Under the pieces are notes generated by a model, which was given only the letters and a program-made list of their open reading frames with translations, ran no database searches and was not told the DNA's origin. 64,000 nucleotides of DNA from Catellatospora sp. IY07-71 (GTDB taxonomy: Bacteria > Actinomycetota > Actinomycetes > Mycobacteriales > Micromonosporaceae): the NCBI RefSeq assembly GCF_018326265.1, contig NZ_AP023360.1:288501-352500 (forward strand), in the 5' to 3' direction. The first letter of the stretch is position 1. Each line of letters starts with the position of its first letter. Positions 43,756-52,291 of this stretch are shown in pieces. The translations under genes were made by a program, and so were the position numbers.

Positions 43756-45135
43756 TCAGCGCTCCGGACGGATGTTGGCGTTGAGGTGGAAGGTGTTGTC
43801 GGGGTCGTAGGCGGCCTTGATGCGGGCCAGGCGGCGGTAGTTCTCCAGGCCGTAGCCTGCGACGACGCGCTCCTGGCCCTCCTGGCCGATGAAGTTGCTG
43901 TACACCGCGCCGGTGGACCACGGTTTCATGTCGGCGCGGGTGTCGCGGGCCCAGCGGATCGCGCGGGCGTCGTCGTCCGCGTCGGTCCACAGGCCCAGCG
44001 GGTGCACCACCCAGGGGGCCCGGCGCCAGGGCACGGGATAGCCGGCCGGGCCGGACGCGACCGCGCCGCCGTACGGGAACAGCACGTGCTGCGACGGCGA
44101 CGGGCACACCATGTCGTCCGCCCGCGCGCAGAACAGGTCGACCGCCTTGTCCGGCAGCTCGTCGAGGTGCTCGGCGGACCAGTAGTTGCGGTAGCCGGGC
44201 GGGTCGTCGAACATGCTCTGCAGCTCGGCGTAGGGCACCTCGGCGATCAGCTCGCCCTCGTGCCCCAGCGACAGCAGCGGCGCGATGACCTTGCGCGCGG
44301 CCGACAGCTCCCCGGCGTAGGTCACGAGCATCGCGCAGGCCAGCCGGTCGACCAGGTGCGGCGGGGTGAACGGCTCGGCCGGGCCGGTGAGGTAGATGAC
44401 GCCGCCGCCGACCTCCTCGGGCGCGTTCTCCATGAAGTCGCGGTACGCCCGGACCACGTCGGGCCCGGCCTCGGGCCGCCACAGCAGCAGGGCCACGCTC
44501 GCCGTGGGCAGCGGATGCAGGCGCAGCGTCAGCGAGGTGACCACGCCGAAGTTGCCGCCGCCGCCGTGCAGCGCCCAGAACAGGTCCGGGTGGCTCTCCT
44601 CGCTGCACACCACGGTGTTGCCGTCGGCCGTGACCACCTCGGCGGCCAGCAGGTTGTCGCAGGCCAGGCCGAACTTGCGCTCCAGCCAGCCGGAGCCGCC
44701 GCCGAGGGTGAACCCGCCGACGCCGGTGGTGGACACCCGCCCGCCGGTGGTGGCGAGGTCGAACGGCTGGGTGGCCCGGTCGAGGTCGCGCATGACGGCG
44801 CCCCCGCCCACGCGGGCGATCCGCCGGGTCGGGTCGACGGTGACCCCGTTCATCCGGCGCAGGTCGATGACGAGGCCGCCGTCGGTGAGCGCGCTGCCCG
44901 CCACGCCGTGGCCGCCGCCGCGGACGGCGATCTCCAGCCCCTGCTCGCGGCCGAAGGCCACGGCACGCGACACGTCGGCGGCGCCCGCGCACTGCGCGAT
45001 CACGCTCGGCCGCTTGGTGATCATCGAGTTGAACAGGGTGCGCGCGTCGGCGTACGCCGGGTCCTCCGGCGTGAGCACCGTGCCGGCGAAGCCGGTCCGC
45101 AGACCGGCCAGCGCCGTGTCGCCGAGGACTGTCAT
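43756..45135 (-). CDS. FAD-binding oxidoreductase, berberine-bridge-enzyme type
   Basis: A 459-residue oxidase with an FAD_binding_4 domain (residues ~40-180) and a C-terminal BBE segment (YSNFIGQEG, YGLENYRRLARIKAAYDPDN). RGGGHGVAG near residue 73 carries the His expected to bind FAD covalently. FTLGGGSGWLERKFGLACDN is the conserved substrate-flavin region. Relatives oxidise sugars, alcohols or natural-product intermediates. No secretion signal is evident. The ATG has GGAGG nine bases upstream. Confidence 0.92.
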   Translation of the reverse strand: MTVLGDTALAGLRTGFAGTVLTPEDPAYADARTLFNSMITKRPSVIAQCAGAADVSRAVAFGREQGLEIAVRGGGHGVAGSALTDGGLVIDLRRMNGVTVDPTRRIARVGGGAVMRDLDRATQPFDLATTGGRVSTTGVGGFTLGGGSGWLERKFGLACDNLLAAEVVTADGNTVVCSEESHPDLFWALHGGGGNFGVVTSLTLRLHPLPTASVALLLWRPEAGPDVVRAYRDFMENAPEEVGGGVIYLTGPAEPFTPPHLVDRLACAMLVTYAGELSAARKVIAPLLSLGHEGELIAEVPYAELQSMFDDPPGYRNYWSAEHLDELPDKAVDLFCARADDMVCPSPSQHVLFPYGGAVASGPAGYPVPWRRAPWVVHPLGLWTDADDDARAIRWARDTRADMKPWSTGAVYSNFIGQEGQERVVAGYGLENYRRLARIKAAYDPDNTFHLNANIRPER

Positions 45136-45293
45136 CGGATGCCTCCGTGGATACTCCGGCCTTCAGGCCGCTTCCGTCACTCACGGGCAGGCACGCGGGC
45201 GGCGCCCCCGCGCCCGACAAGCAGTAGCCTAGCCACCGCCGGGGGCGCCGGTGCGGAAAGAGAGATCTGCGCATATCGTGCGCACGGTGCATC

Positions 45294-45299
45294 TACCCT
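45294..45299 (+). promoter_or_regulatory. -10 element of a probable leaderless promoter
   Basis: TACCCT seven bases before the ATG at 45307, without a ribosome binding site. Confidence 0.5.
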
Positions 45300-45306
45300 C
45301 GAGCAC

Positions 45307-45960
45307 ATGGCGGTCCCGCAGATCGACGTGACGCGCATGAACGAGGCGGTGGAGCGGCTGCTCGCGACGACGGTGCAGCCACGGCACCGGTTCCTGCTGA
45401 TGACGTACGCCCGGCAGCGCCTGCTGGAGGCCGCGGGCCGGCACGAGGAGCTGTTCGCCCCCACCGAGATGATCGAGGAGCCGAGCTACCACCTGCGCAT
45501 CCTCGGCGGCGCGAGCAGCGGCACGGGGCGCGGGCCGGTGGCCCGGCTCTACCAGGACTGGGCGGCCACCGGCTGCTGCGTGACCTGGCGCGAGGGCGAG
45601 CAGATCGCGGTGGCCGACAACTTCGTCGCGTCCACGGCGTACGTGCACCGCTTCGCCCCCGGCGCGGTGCTCGCCCGGCACGGCGTCGCCGTGGACGACC
45701 CGGCCGCGATGTACCGCTACACCGCGCCCGAGGAGAGCTCCTGGCTCTACGACACGCGCTGCCGGCTGGCCGGGCAGGACGTCTGGGAGGTGGACCCGGC
45801 CCGGGCCGTGGTCACCCGCTGCGAGCCGGGCGAGGTGATCACGCTGGACCGGTCCGCCGCCGCGCTCGCGCCGCTGATCCGGCCGCTGCCGGCGTACGAC
45901 GACTTCCTTCGCGGCGCGGCCGAGTTGCGGGCCACGCCGCGCCGGGAGGCGGCCAAGTAG
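45307..45960 (+). CDS. Hypothetical protein, possible NTF2-like fold
   Basis: A 217-residue soluble protein. An N-terminal helical region (MNEAVERLLATTVQPRHRFL) is followed by PTEMIEEPSYHLRILGG, then a segment whose spacing of GRGPVARLYQDW and aromatic residues recalls NTF2/SnoaL-like proteins. The last third is rich in acidic and hydrophobic residues. No catalytic motif is certain. It is divergent from the FAD oxidase, sharing a short promoter region; a shared pathway is possible but unproven. Confidence 0.68.
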   Translation: MAVPQIDVTRMNEAVERLLATTVQPRHRFLLMTYARQRLLEAAGRHEELFAPTEMIEEPSYHLRILGGASSGTGRGPVARLYQDWAATGCCVTWREGEQIAVADNFVASTAYVHRFAPGAVLARHGVAVDDPAAMYRYTAPEESSWLYDTRCRLAGQDVWEVDPARAVVTRCEPGEVITLDRSAAALAPLIRPLPAYDDFLRGAAELRATPRREAAK

Positions 45961-45969
45961 CGGTGCCGC

Positions 45970-46254
45970 TCAGCAGAACCAGCCGTCCTGCACCCAGCCG
46001 TTGCGGTTGACGTGGCCGTAGGCGAAGCCGTAGACGTAGCCGCCGCTGCGCGGCCCCTTGACCAGGAACGTCTGTCCCGCGTAGAGGGTGCCCATCCAGG
46101 CGCCGAGCGGCTCGGTCCGCACGAACAGCGACTCCGCGCAGACGGTCTCCCGCACCCCGATCGTGCCGTTCGCGGCCTGCGCGGGGGCGGCCGTGGCCAG
46201 CAGCGCGAGCCCGGTCAGCGCCGCGACGGCGGTGCGCACCAGCGGTCTCACCAT
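45970..46254 (-). CDS. Small secreted SH3-like protein
   Basis: A 94-residue exported protein: signal peptide to ~28, then about 66 residues containing SLFVRTEPLGAWMGTLYAGQ, typical of bacterial SH3-type cell-wall domains. Two Cys (TVCAES and the C-terminal GWFC) could form a disulfide. The ATG at 46254 overlaps the upstream gene's stop by seven bases, so the two small secreted proteins are translationally coupled. Confidence 0.75.
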   Translation of the reverse strand: MVRPLVRTAVAALTGLALLATAAPAQAANGTIGVRETVCAESLFVRTEPLGAWMGTLYAGQTFLVKGPRSGGYVYGFAYGHVNRNGWVQDGWFC

Positions 46255-46556
46255 GAGTCGTAGCCTCCGATGCACTCGATGCGCATGTATCCCCAGTCGT
46301 TGGGGCCGAAGTCGAACGTCGCCGCCCAGCCGTTGTAGACGGGGTGCGCGCCGGGGGTGTGCCCGATCTTGTTGCCGTACTCCAGCACGCGTTTGAGCCC
46401 GTGCGGGCCGGAGGCGGAGTCGTAGTTGTCGTAGAAGCTCGCGGACTGGCAGATGTTGACGGCGTGCCGCGGCACGACGACCGCCTGGGCGGGACTCGCG
46501 GTGGCGAGCACGCCCAGCACGGCGAGCGGCGCCGCGATCCGTGCGGGGATTCGCAT
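46248..46556 (-). CDS. Small secreted hypothetical protein
   Basis: A 102-residue exported protein with a signal peptide (residues 1 to ~25, ending ASPAQA). The mature part has two Cys (NICQSA and IECIGG) and many aromatic residues (NDWGYMRIECIGGYDSW). ATG 46556 has GAAGAAAG upstream. It overlaps the SH3-like gene, and both probably act at the cell surface. No family recognised. Confidence 0.72.
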   Translation of the reverse strand: MRIPARIAAPLAVLGVLATASPAQAVVVPRHAVNICQSASFYDNYDSASGPHGLKRVLEYGNKIGHTPGAHPVYNGWAATFDFGPNDWGYMRIECIGGYDSW

Positions 46557-46606
46557 ATCCACTTTCTTCACTGGTCTTGATCCGGACAAGTTATCAGCGG
46601 CGAAGG

Positions 46607-46616
46607 TTGTATACAA
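46607..46616. promoter_or_regulatory. Candidate operator in a divergent promoter region
   Basis: TTGTATACAA is a perfect 10-bp A/T-rich palindrome in the gap between the small secreted protein genes and the large LuxR-type regulator. It lies about 50 bases from the minus-strand start and about 80 from the plus-strand start. Confidence 0.4.
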
Positions 46617-46681
46617 GATGTGCATCGCCTATGAAAGTTTCCGACGCCGACCATCAGGACTTCCCGGGACGTCCGGGTCAT

Positions 46682-46687
46682 TACGCT
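46682..46687 (+). promoter_or_regulatory. -10 element of a probable leaderless promoter
   Basis: TACGCT six bases before the ATG at 46694. Confidence 0.45.
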
Positions 46688-46693
46688 CAGCAC

Positions 46694-49504
46694 ATGGGGC
46701 CGGTCGCGCCGGTTTACGTGGGACGCCAGAGCGAGACGGACCGGCTGCGCATGCTCGCGCACCGGGCCGCCGCCGGGCACGGCACCGCCGTGCTGGTCGA
46801 GGGCGAGCCGGGCATCGGCAAGACCACCCTGCTCGACCACCTGGCCGCGGACTGCGCCGCGCTGGGCATGCGCGTGCTGCGCGGCACCGCCGAGGACCTG
46901 GAGCAGCGGCTGCCGTTCGCGGCGATCGCCGCCTGCCTGGGCATCGGCGCGGCCACCACCGACCCCGACCTGGTCCGCGTCTCGGGTCTGCTGCGCGGTG
47001 AGGAGGCGTTCGCGCAGCGCCTGGCCGCCGCCAACCACGAGTTCGTGCTCACCGAGGCGATCCTCGACCTGTTCGACGAGTGGTTCGCCCGGGGACCGGT
47101 GGCGGTGCTGCTCGACGACGCGCAGTGGGCCGACCGGCAGAGCGTGGTGGTGCTGCACCGGCTGGGCCGCGGCATCGAGCAGCAGCCGCTGCTGCTGGTC
47201 GTGGCGACCCGGTCCGCGCCGCGGGCCGACGTGGTGGACGCGCTCGAGCGCAGCCTGGTGTCCCGGGGCGGCCGCCTGCTGGAGCTGGCCCCGCTGGCGC
47301 CGGACGACGTGCTCGCGCTGACCCGCGACCTGCTCACCGCCGACCCGGGGCCGCGCCTGGCGCAGCTCGTCGCCACCGCCGGCGGCAACCCGATGTACGT
47401 CACCGAGCTGCTGGCCGAGCTGGCCGAGAAGGGCGCGCTCGCCCGCGAGGACGGCCGGGTGGAGCTGGTCTGGGACACCGACGAGCTGGCCGAGGGCTGG
47501 GTGCCGCCGCCCCTGGCCGAGCTGATCGTGCAGCGCCTGGGCTTCCTCGCCCCGCCCGTACGCGACACGCTGCAGACCGCCGCCGTCTTCGGCCGCACCG
47601 TCGACCTGATGGAGCTGGCGGAGGTGCTGGACCGGCCGGTGTCGGAGCTGTCCGAGGTGGCCGTCGCCGCGGTCGAGGCGGGCGTGCTCACCGACACCGG
47701 CACCCGCCTGGAGTTCCGGCAGCCGCTGATCCGGGAGGCGCTCATCGCGCGGGTCCCGCCGACGGTGCGGGCCGCCCTGCACCAGCGGGCGCTGCGCCGG
47801 GTGGCCACCGGCGGAGAGCGGGTCGGCGTCGAGCGGGTCGCCGAGCATCTGCTGGCCGGGGACGCCCTCGACGCCCGGATGACGGACTGGCTCACCGAGA
47901 CGGCCGACACGCTGACCGTACGCGCCCCCGCCCAGGCGGTGACGCTGCTGCGGCGCGCGCTGGACACCGCGCCGGACGCCGCGCGGCCCCGGCTGCGGCT
48001 GCAGCTGATCCGGGCCCTGCTGTGGCAGGGCCTGCACGCCGACGCCGAGCGGCTGGCCCGGGTCGCGCTGGCCGAGGGCGGCGACCCGGCCCAGGAGGGC
48101 GCGCTCTACTGGCTGCTGGTGCAGGCCTGCTACCGGCGCGGGCGGCTGCGCGAGTCGCTGGCCGCCATCGACGACGCGCTGGAGCGGGCACCGCTCACCG
48201 AGGTCGAGCGCGGCCGGTTCCACGGCTTCGCCGCGGTGTGCCTGTGCTTCCTGGTCCGCTTCGACGAGGCGCGCACGGCCGCGCTGCGCGCCGTCGAGCT
48301 GGGCGAGGCGACGGGCGACGCGCGCACCGCCGGCATCGGCGACTTCGCCCTGGCCCTCACGTACGTGGTCGACGGGGATCTGGAGCGGGCGATGGCCGCC
48401 GACGACCGGGCGATCGCCGCGCTGGCCGAGGGCGTGCAGCCGGACCTGCAGGTGGATCCGTACACGCTGCGCGGGCTGTGCCTGATGGAGCTGGACCGGC
48501 TGCCCGACGCCGATCGCGCGCTGGCCACGGCGATCGCCGCCAACCGCGACACCGGCGGGGCGTACCTGCCGATCGCGCACACGCTGCGGGCCCGGCTGCT
48601 GTACCTGTCCGGGCGCTGGGACGACGCGCTGATCGAGTGCGAGATCGGCCTGGACAGCCCGGACCTGCTCGGCAGCGCGGTGCGCCTGCGCGGCATCGCC
48701 GACCTGATCGCGGTGCACCGGGGCGGCGCGGCGCCGGCCGCGGTGGGCGACGCCGGATACGCGCACCACTCCAGCCGCTGGGCCCGCGCGCTGACCCTGG
48801 AGAGCCAGCAGGGCCCGGCGGCGGCGTTCGAGCTGCTCGCCCCGGCTTGGGAACGGGCGCACGGGCTGGAGCCGCGAGCGCTGGTCTACCGGGTCTGCAC
48901 GGATCTGGCCCGGCTGGCGGTGGCCGCGGGCCGGCCGGAGCGGGCGCGGGCCCTGGCCGACGACATCGACGCGCTCCCGGCGGCGCACCTGCGGCCCAGC
49001 ATGGCGGCCACCGCGCGGCTGTGCCGCGGCCTGGCCGACGGCGACGCGGACCTGCTGCTGGCCGCCGCCGCCGACTTCCAGCGGGCAGGCTGGCCGCTGT
49101 ACGAGGCGGGCGCCTATGAGAACGCGGCCGAGGTGCTCGCCCGGCGGGAGCGCCCGGCGCAGGCCCGCCAGGCGCTGGACCGGGCGCTGGAGATCTACGG
49201 CCGGCTGGAGGCCGCCGCCGACATCGCGCGCGCCGAGGCACGGCTGCGCCAGGCCGGGGTGCGCCGGGGCGTACGCGGCCCGCGCAAGCGGCCCAAACAC
49301 GGCTGGGAGGCGCTGACCGAGACCGAGCAGCGGGTCGCCGCGCTGGTCGCCGAGGGCCTGTCCAACCCCGACATCGCCGCGCAGCTGTTCCTCTCCCGGC
49401 GTACCGTGCAGTCGCACGTGTCGAGCATCCTCGGCAAGCTCCAGGTCACCTCGCGGGTGGAGCTGGCGGTGCGGGCGGCCGAGCGCAGCGCCGCCCAGCC
49501 CTGA
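46694..49504 (+). CDS. LAL-type LuxR-family regulator with AAA ATPase domain
   Basis: A 936-residue large ATP-binding LuxR regulator. YVGRQSETDRLRML opens the AAA domain; Walker A GEPGIGKTTLL is at ~37-47 and Walker B VAVLLDDAQWAD follows. The middle consists of TPR-like helical repeats. The C-terminal LuxR helix-turn-helix is at ~874-920 (LTETEQRVAALVAEGLSNPD, RRTVQSHVSSILGKL). LALs activate natural-product or sugar-use genes in response to a ligand. Upstream ATG 46631 is possible, but 46694 has a leaderless-type -10. Its target is unknown; the divergent secreted proteins are candidates. Confidence 0.93.
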   Translation: MGPVAPVYVGRQSETDRLRMLAHRAAAGHGTAVLVEGEPGIGKTTLLDHLAADCAALGMRVLRGTAEDLEQRLPFAAIAACLGIGAATTDPDLVRVSGLLRGEEAFAQRLAAANHEFVLTEAILDLFDEWFARGPVAVLLDDAQWADRQSVVVLHRLGRGIEQQPLLLVVATRSAPRADVVDALERSLVSRGGRLLELAPLAPDDVLALTRDLLTADPGPRLAQLVATAGGNPMYVTELLAELAEKGALAREDGRVELVWDTDELAEGWVPPPLAELIVQRLGFLAPPVRDTLQTAAVFGRTVDLMELAEVLDRPVSELSEVAVAAVEAGVLTDTGTRLEFRQPLIREALIARVPPTVRAALHQRALRRVATGGERVGVERVAEHLLAGDALDARMTDWLTETADTLTVRAPAQAVTLLRRALDTAPDAARPRLRLQLIRALLWQGLHADAERLARVALAEGGDPAQEGALYWLLVQACYRRGRLRESLAAIDDALERAPLTEVERGRFHGFAAVCLCFLVRFDEARTAALRAVELGEATGDARTAGIGDFALALTYVVDGDLERAMAADDRAIAALAEGVQPDLQVDPYTLRGLCLMELDRLPDADRALATAIAANRDTGGAYLPIAHTLRARLLYLSGRWDDALIECEIGLDSPDLLGSAVRLRGIADLIAVHRGGAAPAAVGDAGYAHHSSRWARALTLESQQGPAAAFELLAPAWERAHGLEPRALVYRVCTDLARLAVAAGRPERARALADDIDALPAAHLRPSMAATARLCRGLADGDADLLLAAAADFQRAGWPLYEAGAYENAAEVLARRERPAQARQALDRALEIYGRLEAAADIARAEARLRQAGVRRGVRGPRKRPKHGWEALTETEQRVAALVAEGLSNPDIAAQLFLSRRTVQSHVSSILGKLQVTSRVELAVRAAERSAAQP

Positions 49505-49514
49505 CCGAGCCGGC

Positions 49515-50840
49515 TCAGCGGCGCCGGGTCACCGCGCCGCGGTCGGCCTGGCCGGGATCCGCGGCCGGGCCCGCCCGGTCCGGCTCGATCCCGCTGGTCT
49601 CGGTCTCGTCCAGCGCCGTCTCGTCCAGCGCCGTCTCGTCCGGAGCCGGTGCGCCGCTCGGGGCCGGGCTCGCGCCGAGGGCCGCCACCGTGTCGGCCGC
49701 GTCGCCGATGACGGCCTCGGGGTGGGCCGCCACGTACTCGTCCAGCGTCCCCGCCCCGGCGGCCTGGAACATCAGCAGCGTCTGCGGGCTGAGCGCCTGG
49801 GTGCCCTTCACCTTCGCCCGGTTGTACATGCCGTTGTTGGTCTTGAGCATGACCAGGTCGGCGGTGGCCAGGTCGCGCAGCGTCCACAGGTAGTCGAAGA
49901 GCTTCGCGTGCCCGGTGTCCAGCTTCAGGGTGCCGCCCGCCGCCTTGATCAGGTCGTTCACCTTGACCGGGTTGGTGATGACGCCGGCCGAGGTGGCCTT
50001 GTCCGCGATCGCCTTGAGCAGCTGCTGCTGGTGGCGCTGCCGGTCGTAGTCGCCGTACGGGCCGGACTTGCGCTGGCGGGCGTAGTCCAGCGCCTCCCAG
50101 CCGGCCATGTCCCGGCAGCCGACGTGGTGCACGAAGCTGTTGGGCAGGAACACCCCGGTGCGCTTGCCGTACGCGTACTGCGGCTTGCCGTCCACCACGA
50201 TGTAGTGGTCGGAGCGGGTCTCGTGGTCGACGCACAGGTGCACGCCGCCCAGCTCCTCGATCACGTTGCGGAACGCGTCGAAGTCGATCACGGCGACGCC
50301 GTCGAACTTCAGGCCGGTCAGCTCGTGCACCATGTTCGCGGTCAGCGCGGCCCCGCCCTGCCAGCCCTGGCCGTTGCGGGAGCCGTACGCGTACGCCGCG
50401 TTGGCCCGGTTCCGGGCCCCGCCGAAGGCGGCCGGCGCGTACGGCGGGATGTACACCAGCGCGTCGCGCGGGATCGACATGAGGTACGCGCGGTCGTGGC
50501 CGGACGGCACGTGCAGCACGATGATCGAGTCCGCCCGGCCGCTGCCCTCGGCCCAGCCCTCGCGGGTGTCCAGGCCCAGCAGCAGGATGTCGATCGGGCC
50601 GCGCAGGGTCTTGCCCTCGACGGTCGGCTCCTTCTTCGCCGGGCCCGTCAGCACCGCGCCCGTCTCCACCGACCCGGCCAGGCTGTGCAGGTACGACTGG
50701 GTGACCATGGCGCCGCCGAAGCCCAGGCCGAGCACCAGCACCACCACGCCGAGGGTGAGCACCGCCCACACCGGCAGGCGACGGCGGCGGCGCGGGGCGG
50801 GGACGCCGGGCAGGCCGCGGGGGTTGTCGAGCGGGGTCAT
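49515..50840 (-). CDS. LCP-family (LytR-CpsA-Psr) cell-wall ligase
   Basis: A 441-residue membrane protein: cytoplasmic Arg-rich start, one helix (~25-47), then the LCP domain that attaches wall polymers to peptidoglycan. Motifs are ILLLGLDTREG, RADSIIVLHV, YLMSIPRDALVYIP and ALDYARQRKS, with Arg/Asp residues that bind lipid pyrophosphate. The tail is acidic with imperfect DETALDETALDETE repeats. The ATG has GGAGAGG upstream. It converges with the LAL gene with a 10-base gap. Confidence 0.93.
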   Translation of the reverse strand: MTPLDNPRGLPGVPAPRRRRRLPVWAVLTLGVVVLVLGLGFGGAMVTQSYLHSLAGSVETGAVLTGPAKKEPTVEGKTLRGPIDILLLGLDTREGWAEGSGRADSIIVLHVPSGHDRAYLMSIPRDALVYIPPYAPAAFGGARNRANAAYAYGSRNGQGWQGGAALTANMVHELTGLKFDGVAVIDFDAFRNVIEELGGVHLCVDHETRSDHYIVVDGKPQYAYGKRTGVFLPNSFVHHVGCRDMAGWEALDYARQRKSGPYGDYDRQRHQQQLLKAIADKATSAGVITNPVKVNDLIKAAGGTLKLDTGHAKLFDYLWTLRDLATADLVMLKTNNGMYNRAKVKGTQALSPQTLLMFQAAGAGTLDEYVAAHPEAVIGDAADTVAALGASPAPSGAPAPDETALDETALDETETSGIEPDRAGPAADPGQADRGAVTRRR

Positions 50841-50935
50841 GGGCCTCTCCGTGCCGGGGAGTTCTTCTGGCGATGGACCATACCAGCCGGTTGATGCCTA
50901 TTCACGTGTTATGACCGGTTGGCGGATCTCGGGAG

Positions 50936-50960
50936 GTTTCAAGTGATCCGTTCCGGGTAC
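50936..50960 (+). promoter_or_regulatory. Sigma-B-type promoter of csbD
   Basis: GTTTC (50936-50940), a 14-base spacer and GGGTAC (50955-50960) match the actinobacterial sigma-B/sigma-F pattern GTTT-N14-16-GGGTA. It precedes csbD by 38 bases. Confidence 0.72.
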
Positions 50961-50998
50961 CTCAGGGGCGGAGATATCCGCATCTCGAAGGAGTGACC

Positions 50999-51205
50999 AT
51001 GGGTATCAAGGACAAGATCAGCAACGAGACCGAGAACCTCAAGGGCAAGGCCGAGGAAGCCACCGGCAAGATGACCGACAACGAGCGGCTCGAGGCCGAG
51101 GGCAAGATGGACCAGGCTTCGGCCAAGGCCAAGAAGGCCGGCGAGAAGGCCAAGGACACGATGAGCGACGCCCGGGACGCCGCGAAGGACGCGATCCGGC
51201 GCTAG
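50999..51205 (+). CDS. CsbD-family stress protein
   Basis: A 68-residue, highly charged, probably helical protein. The opening MGIKDKISNETENLKGKAEE and GKMTDNERLEAEGK are CsbD signatures. CsbD is a general-stress (sigma-B regulon) protein whose molecular role is unknown. The ATG at 50999 has AAGGAG at 7-12 bases. A sigma-B-type promoter lies upstream and a strong hairpin downstream. Confidence 0.93.
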   Translation: MGIKDKISNETENLKGKAEEATGKMTDNERLEAEGKMDQASAKAKKAGEKAKDTMSDARDAAKDAIRR

Positions 51206-51224
51206 TCCTTGATGCCGCGCACGA

Positions 51225-51263
51225 AGGCGCCCGCCCCACCGTCTGACGGCGGGGCGGGCGCCT
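51225..51263. terminator. Terminator after csbD
   Basis: A 13-bp stem (51225-51237 with 51251-51263, AGGCGCCCGCCCC) lies between csbD and the converging acidic peptide gene and can serve both. Confidence 0.8.
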
Positions 51264-51284
51264 CGGTGTGCGAACGGCGGCGGC

Positions 51285-51464
51285 TCAGTGCTCCGAGCCG
51301 GAGAAGGGCTCGGGCGGGTTGCGCGGGTCGCGGCGCTCCTCGGTCAGGCGCTCGGTGTCGTCACGCCGGCGCTCGTCGTCGCGGTGCGCCTCGTCGCGCG
51401 TGTGCTCCAGGTCGGACTCGGGCGCGGTGGCGGGTTCGTACTCCCCCGGGCTGTGATCGTTCAT
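51285..51464 (-). CDS. Small acidic, charged protein
   Basis: A 59-residue protein, MNDHSPGEYEPATAPESDLE at the start and almost entirely Asp, Glu, Arg, Pro and Ser after it; probably disordered. No family recognised. The ATG at 51464 lies ten bases beyond a sigma-B-type -10. Its position beside csbD under the same promoter type suggests a desiccation or osmotic stress role, which is inference. Confidence 0.65.
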   Translation of the reverse strand: MNDHSPGEYEPATAPESDLEHTRDEAHRDDERRRDDTERLTEERRDPRNPPEPFSGSEH

Positions 51465-51474
51465 GTCCGGCTGC

Positions 51475-51500
51475 TTACCCGCGCCACGGCCTGCACAAAC
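51475..51500 (-). promoter_or_regulatory. Sigma-B-type promoter of the small acidic protein gene
   Basis: On the minus strand GTTTG (51500-51496), 15 bases and GGGTAA (51480-51475) fit the GTTT-N15-16-GGGTA pattern, ending ten bases before the ATG. Confidence 0.62.
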
Positions 51501-51581
51501 GCATCCGGCGACGGCCACGGGTGTATCCTGATCATCTCGGCGACATGCCGTGTTGTCCCCGCCGGCGACAGGTCGCGGCCC

Positions 51582-51587
51582 TATGAT
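51582..51587 (+). promoter_or_regulatory. -10 element of a probable leaderless promoter
   Basis: TATGAT eight bases before the ATG at 51596. Confidence 0.5.
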
Positions 51588-51595
51588 CTGTTGAC

Positions 51596-51997
51596 ATGAC
51601 AGTCGGTGAGCAGATCATCACGTCGAGCAATGAAAGGCCGGGCGCCGAGGATCTCCGTGCCGAGCTGATCATGCTGCTCGACCGCTGGCAGTACTGGCGC
51701 AACGACCCCGCGTACCCCGGCACCGGCCGGATCGGCCCGGCCTGGCAGACCGGGCTGGACCAGGCCATCGCCGCCACCCGGCGGTCGGTGGACGCGCTGC
51801 CGCCCGACCACGACCCGAGCGACCTGGCCGACCTGACCCAGCCGCTGCTGAGCACGTTCTGGGCGCACCGGCCCGGACCGATGGCCGAGGTCGTGAACCA
51901 GGTGGCGCTGCTGCGCCTGCGCGCCGTCGCCCGGCACGGCCGGCCGGCTCCCGCGGACGCCCCGGGCGAGCCCGTGGCCGTCGGCAGCGCGGCCTGA
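51596..51997 (+). CDS. Hypothetical protein
   Basis: A 133-residue soluble protein. A conserved-looking core, LIMLLDRWQYWRNDPAYPGT followed by GPAWQTGLDQAIAATRRSVD, is probably helical. The tail is Ala/Pro-rich. No signal or membrane segment. It lies between two sigma-B-type transcription units but has its own housekeeping-type -10. Not recognised. Confidence 0.65.
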   Translation: MTVGEQIITSSNERPGAEDLRAELIMLLDRWQYWRNDPAYPGTGRIGPAWQTGLDQAIAATRRSVDALPPDHDPSDLADLTQPLLSTFWAHRPGPMAEVVNQVALLRLRAVARHGRPAPADAPGEPVAVGSAA

Positions 51998-52004
51998 CCG
52001 TCCG

Positions 52005-52030
52005 GTTTAGGCCCCGTACCCCTCGGGTAC
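52005..52030 (+). promoter_or_regulatory. Sigma-B-type promoter of the DUF6131-like gene
   Basis: GTTTA (52005-52009), 15 bases and GGGTAC (52025-52030), 45 bases before the GTG at 52076. The -10 is identical to that of csbD. Confidence 0.7.
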
Positions 52031-52075
52031 CTCATCGACGATGGGGAGCATGCCTCGAGAGTGGGGAGTACGGAA

Positions 52076-52231
52076 GTGTTGCTGTTAGGCCTGATCCTGT
52101 TGCTGCTGGGGTACTTCCTCAACATCGGCATCCTGACCACGATCGGCCTGATCCTGCTGATCGTCGGCGCGATCCTGTGGATCCTGGGCGCCGTCGGACG
52201 CCCGGTCGGCGGCCGAAGGCATTACTGGTAG
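52076..52231 (+). CDS. DUF6131-like small membrane protein
   Basis: A 51-residue protein made of two hydrophobic stretches (LLLGLILLLLGYFL and TTIGLILLIVGAILWILGAV) and a short basic tail, GRPVGGRRHYW, the typical end of DUF6131-type peptides. GTG 52076 has GGGGAG at 9-14 bases. It is driven by a sigma-B-type promoter and followed by a strong terminator, so it is a single-gene stress unit. Confidence 0.82.
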   Translation: MLLLGLILLLLGYFLNIGILTTIGLILLIVGAILWILGAVGRPVGGRRHYW

Positions 52232-52238
52232 GCGGACA

Positions 52239-52284
52239 GACACGGCGGAGGGGCACCCGGGATCGGGTGCCCCTCCGCCGTGTC
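52239..52284. terminator. Strong bidirectional terminator
   Basis: A perfect 20-bp stem (52239-52258 with 52265-52284, starting GACACGGCGGAGGGGC) with a six-base loop lies between the DUF6131-like gene and the converging membrane protein gene. Confidence 0.88.
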
Positions 52285-52291
52285 GCGCGCC

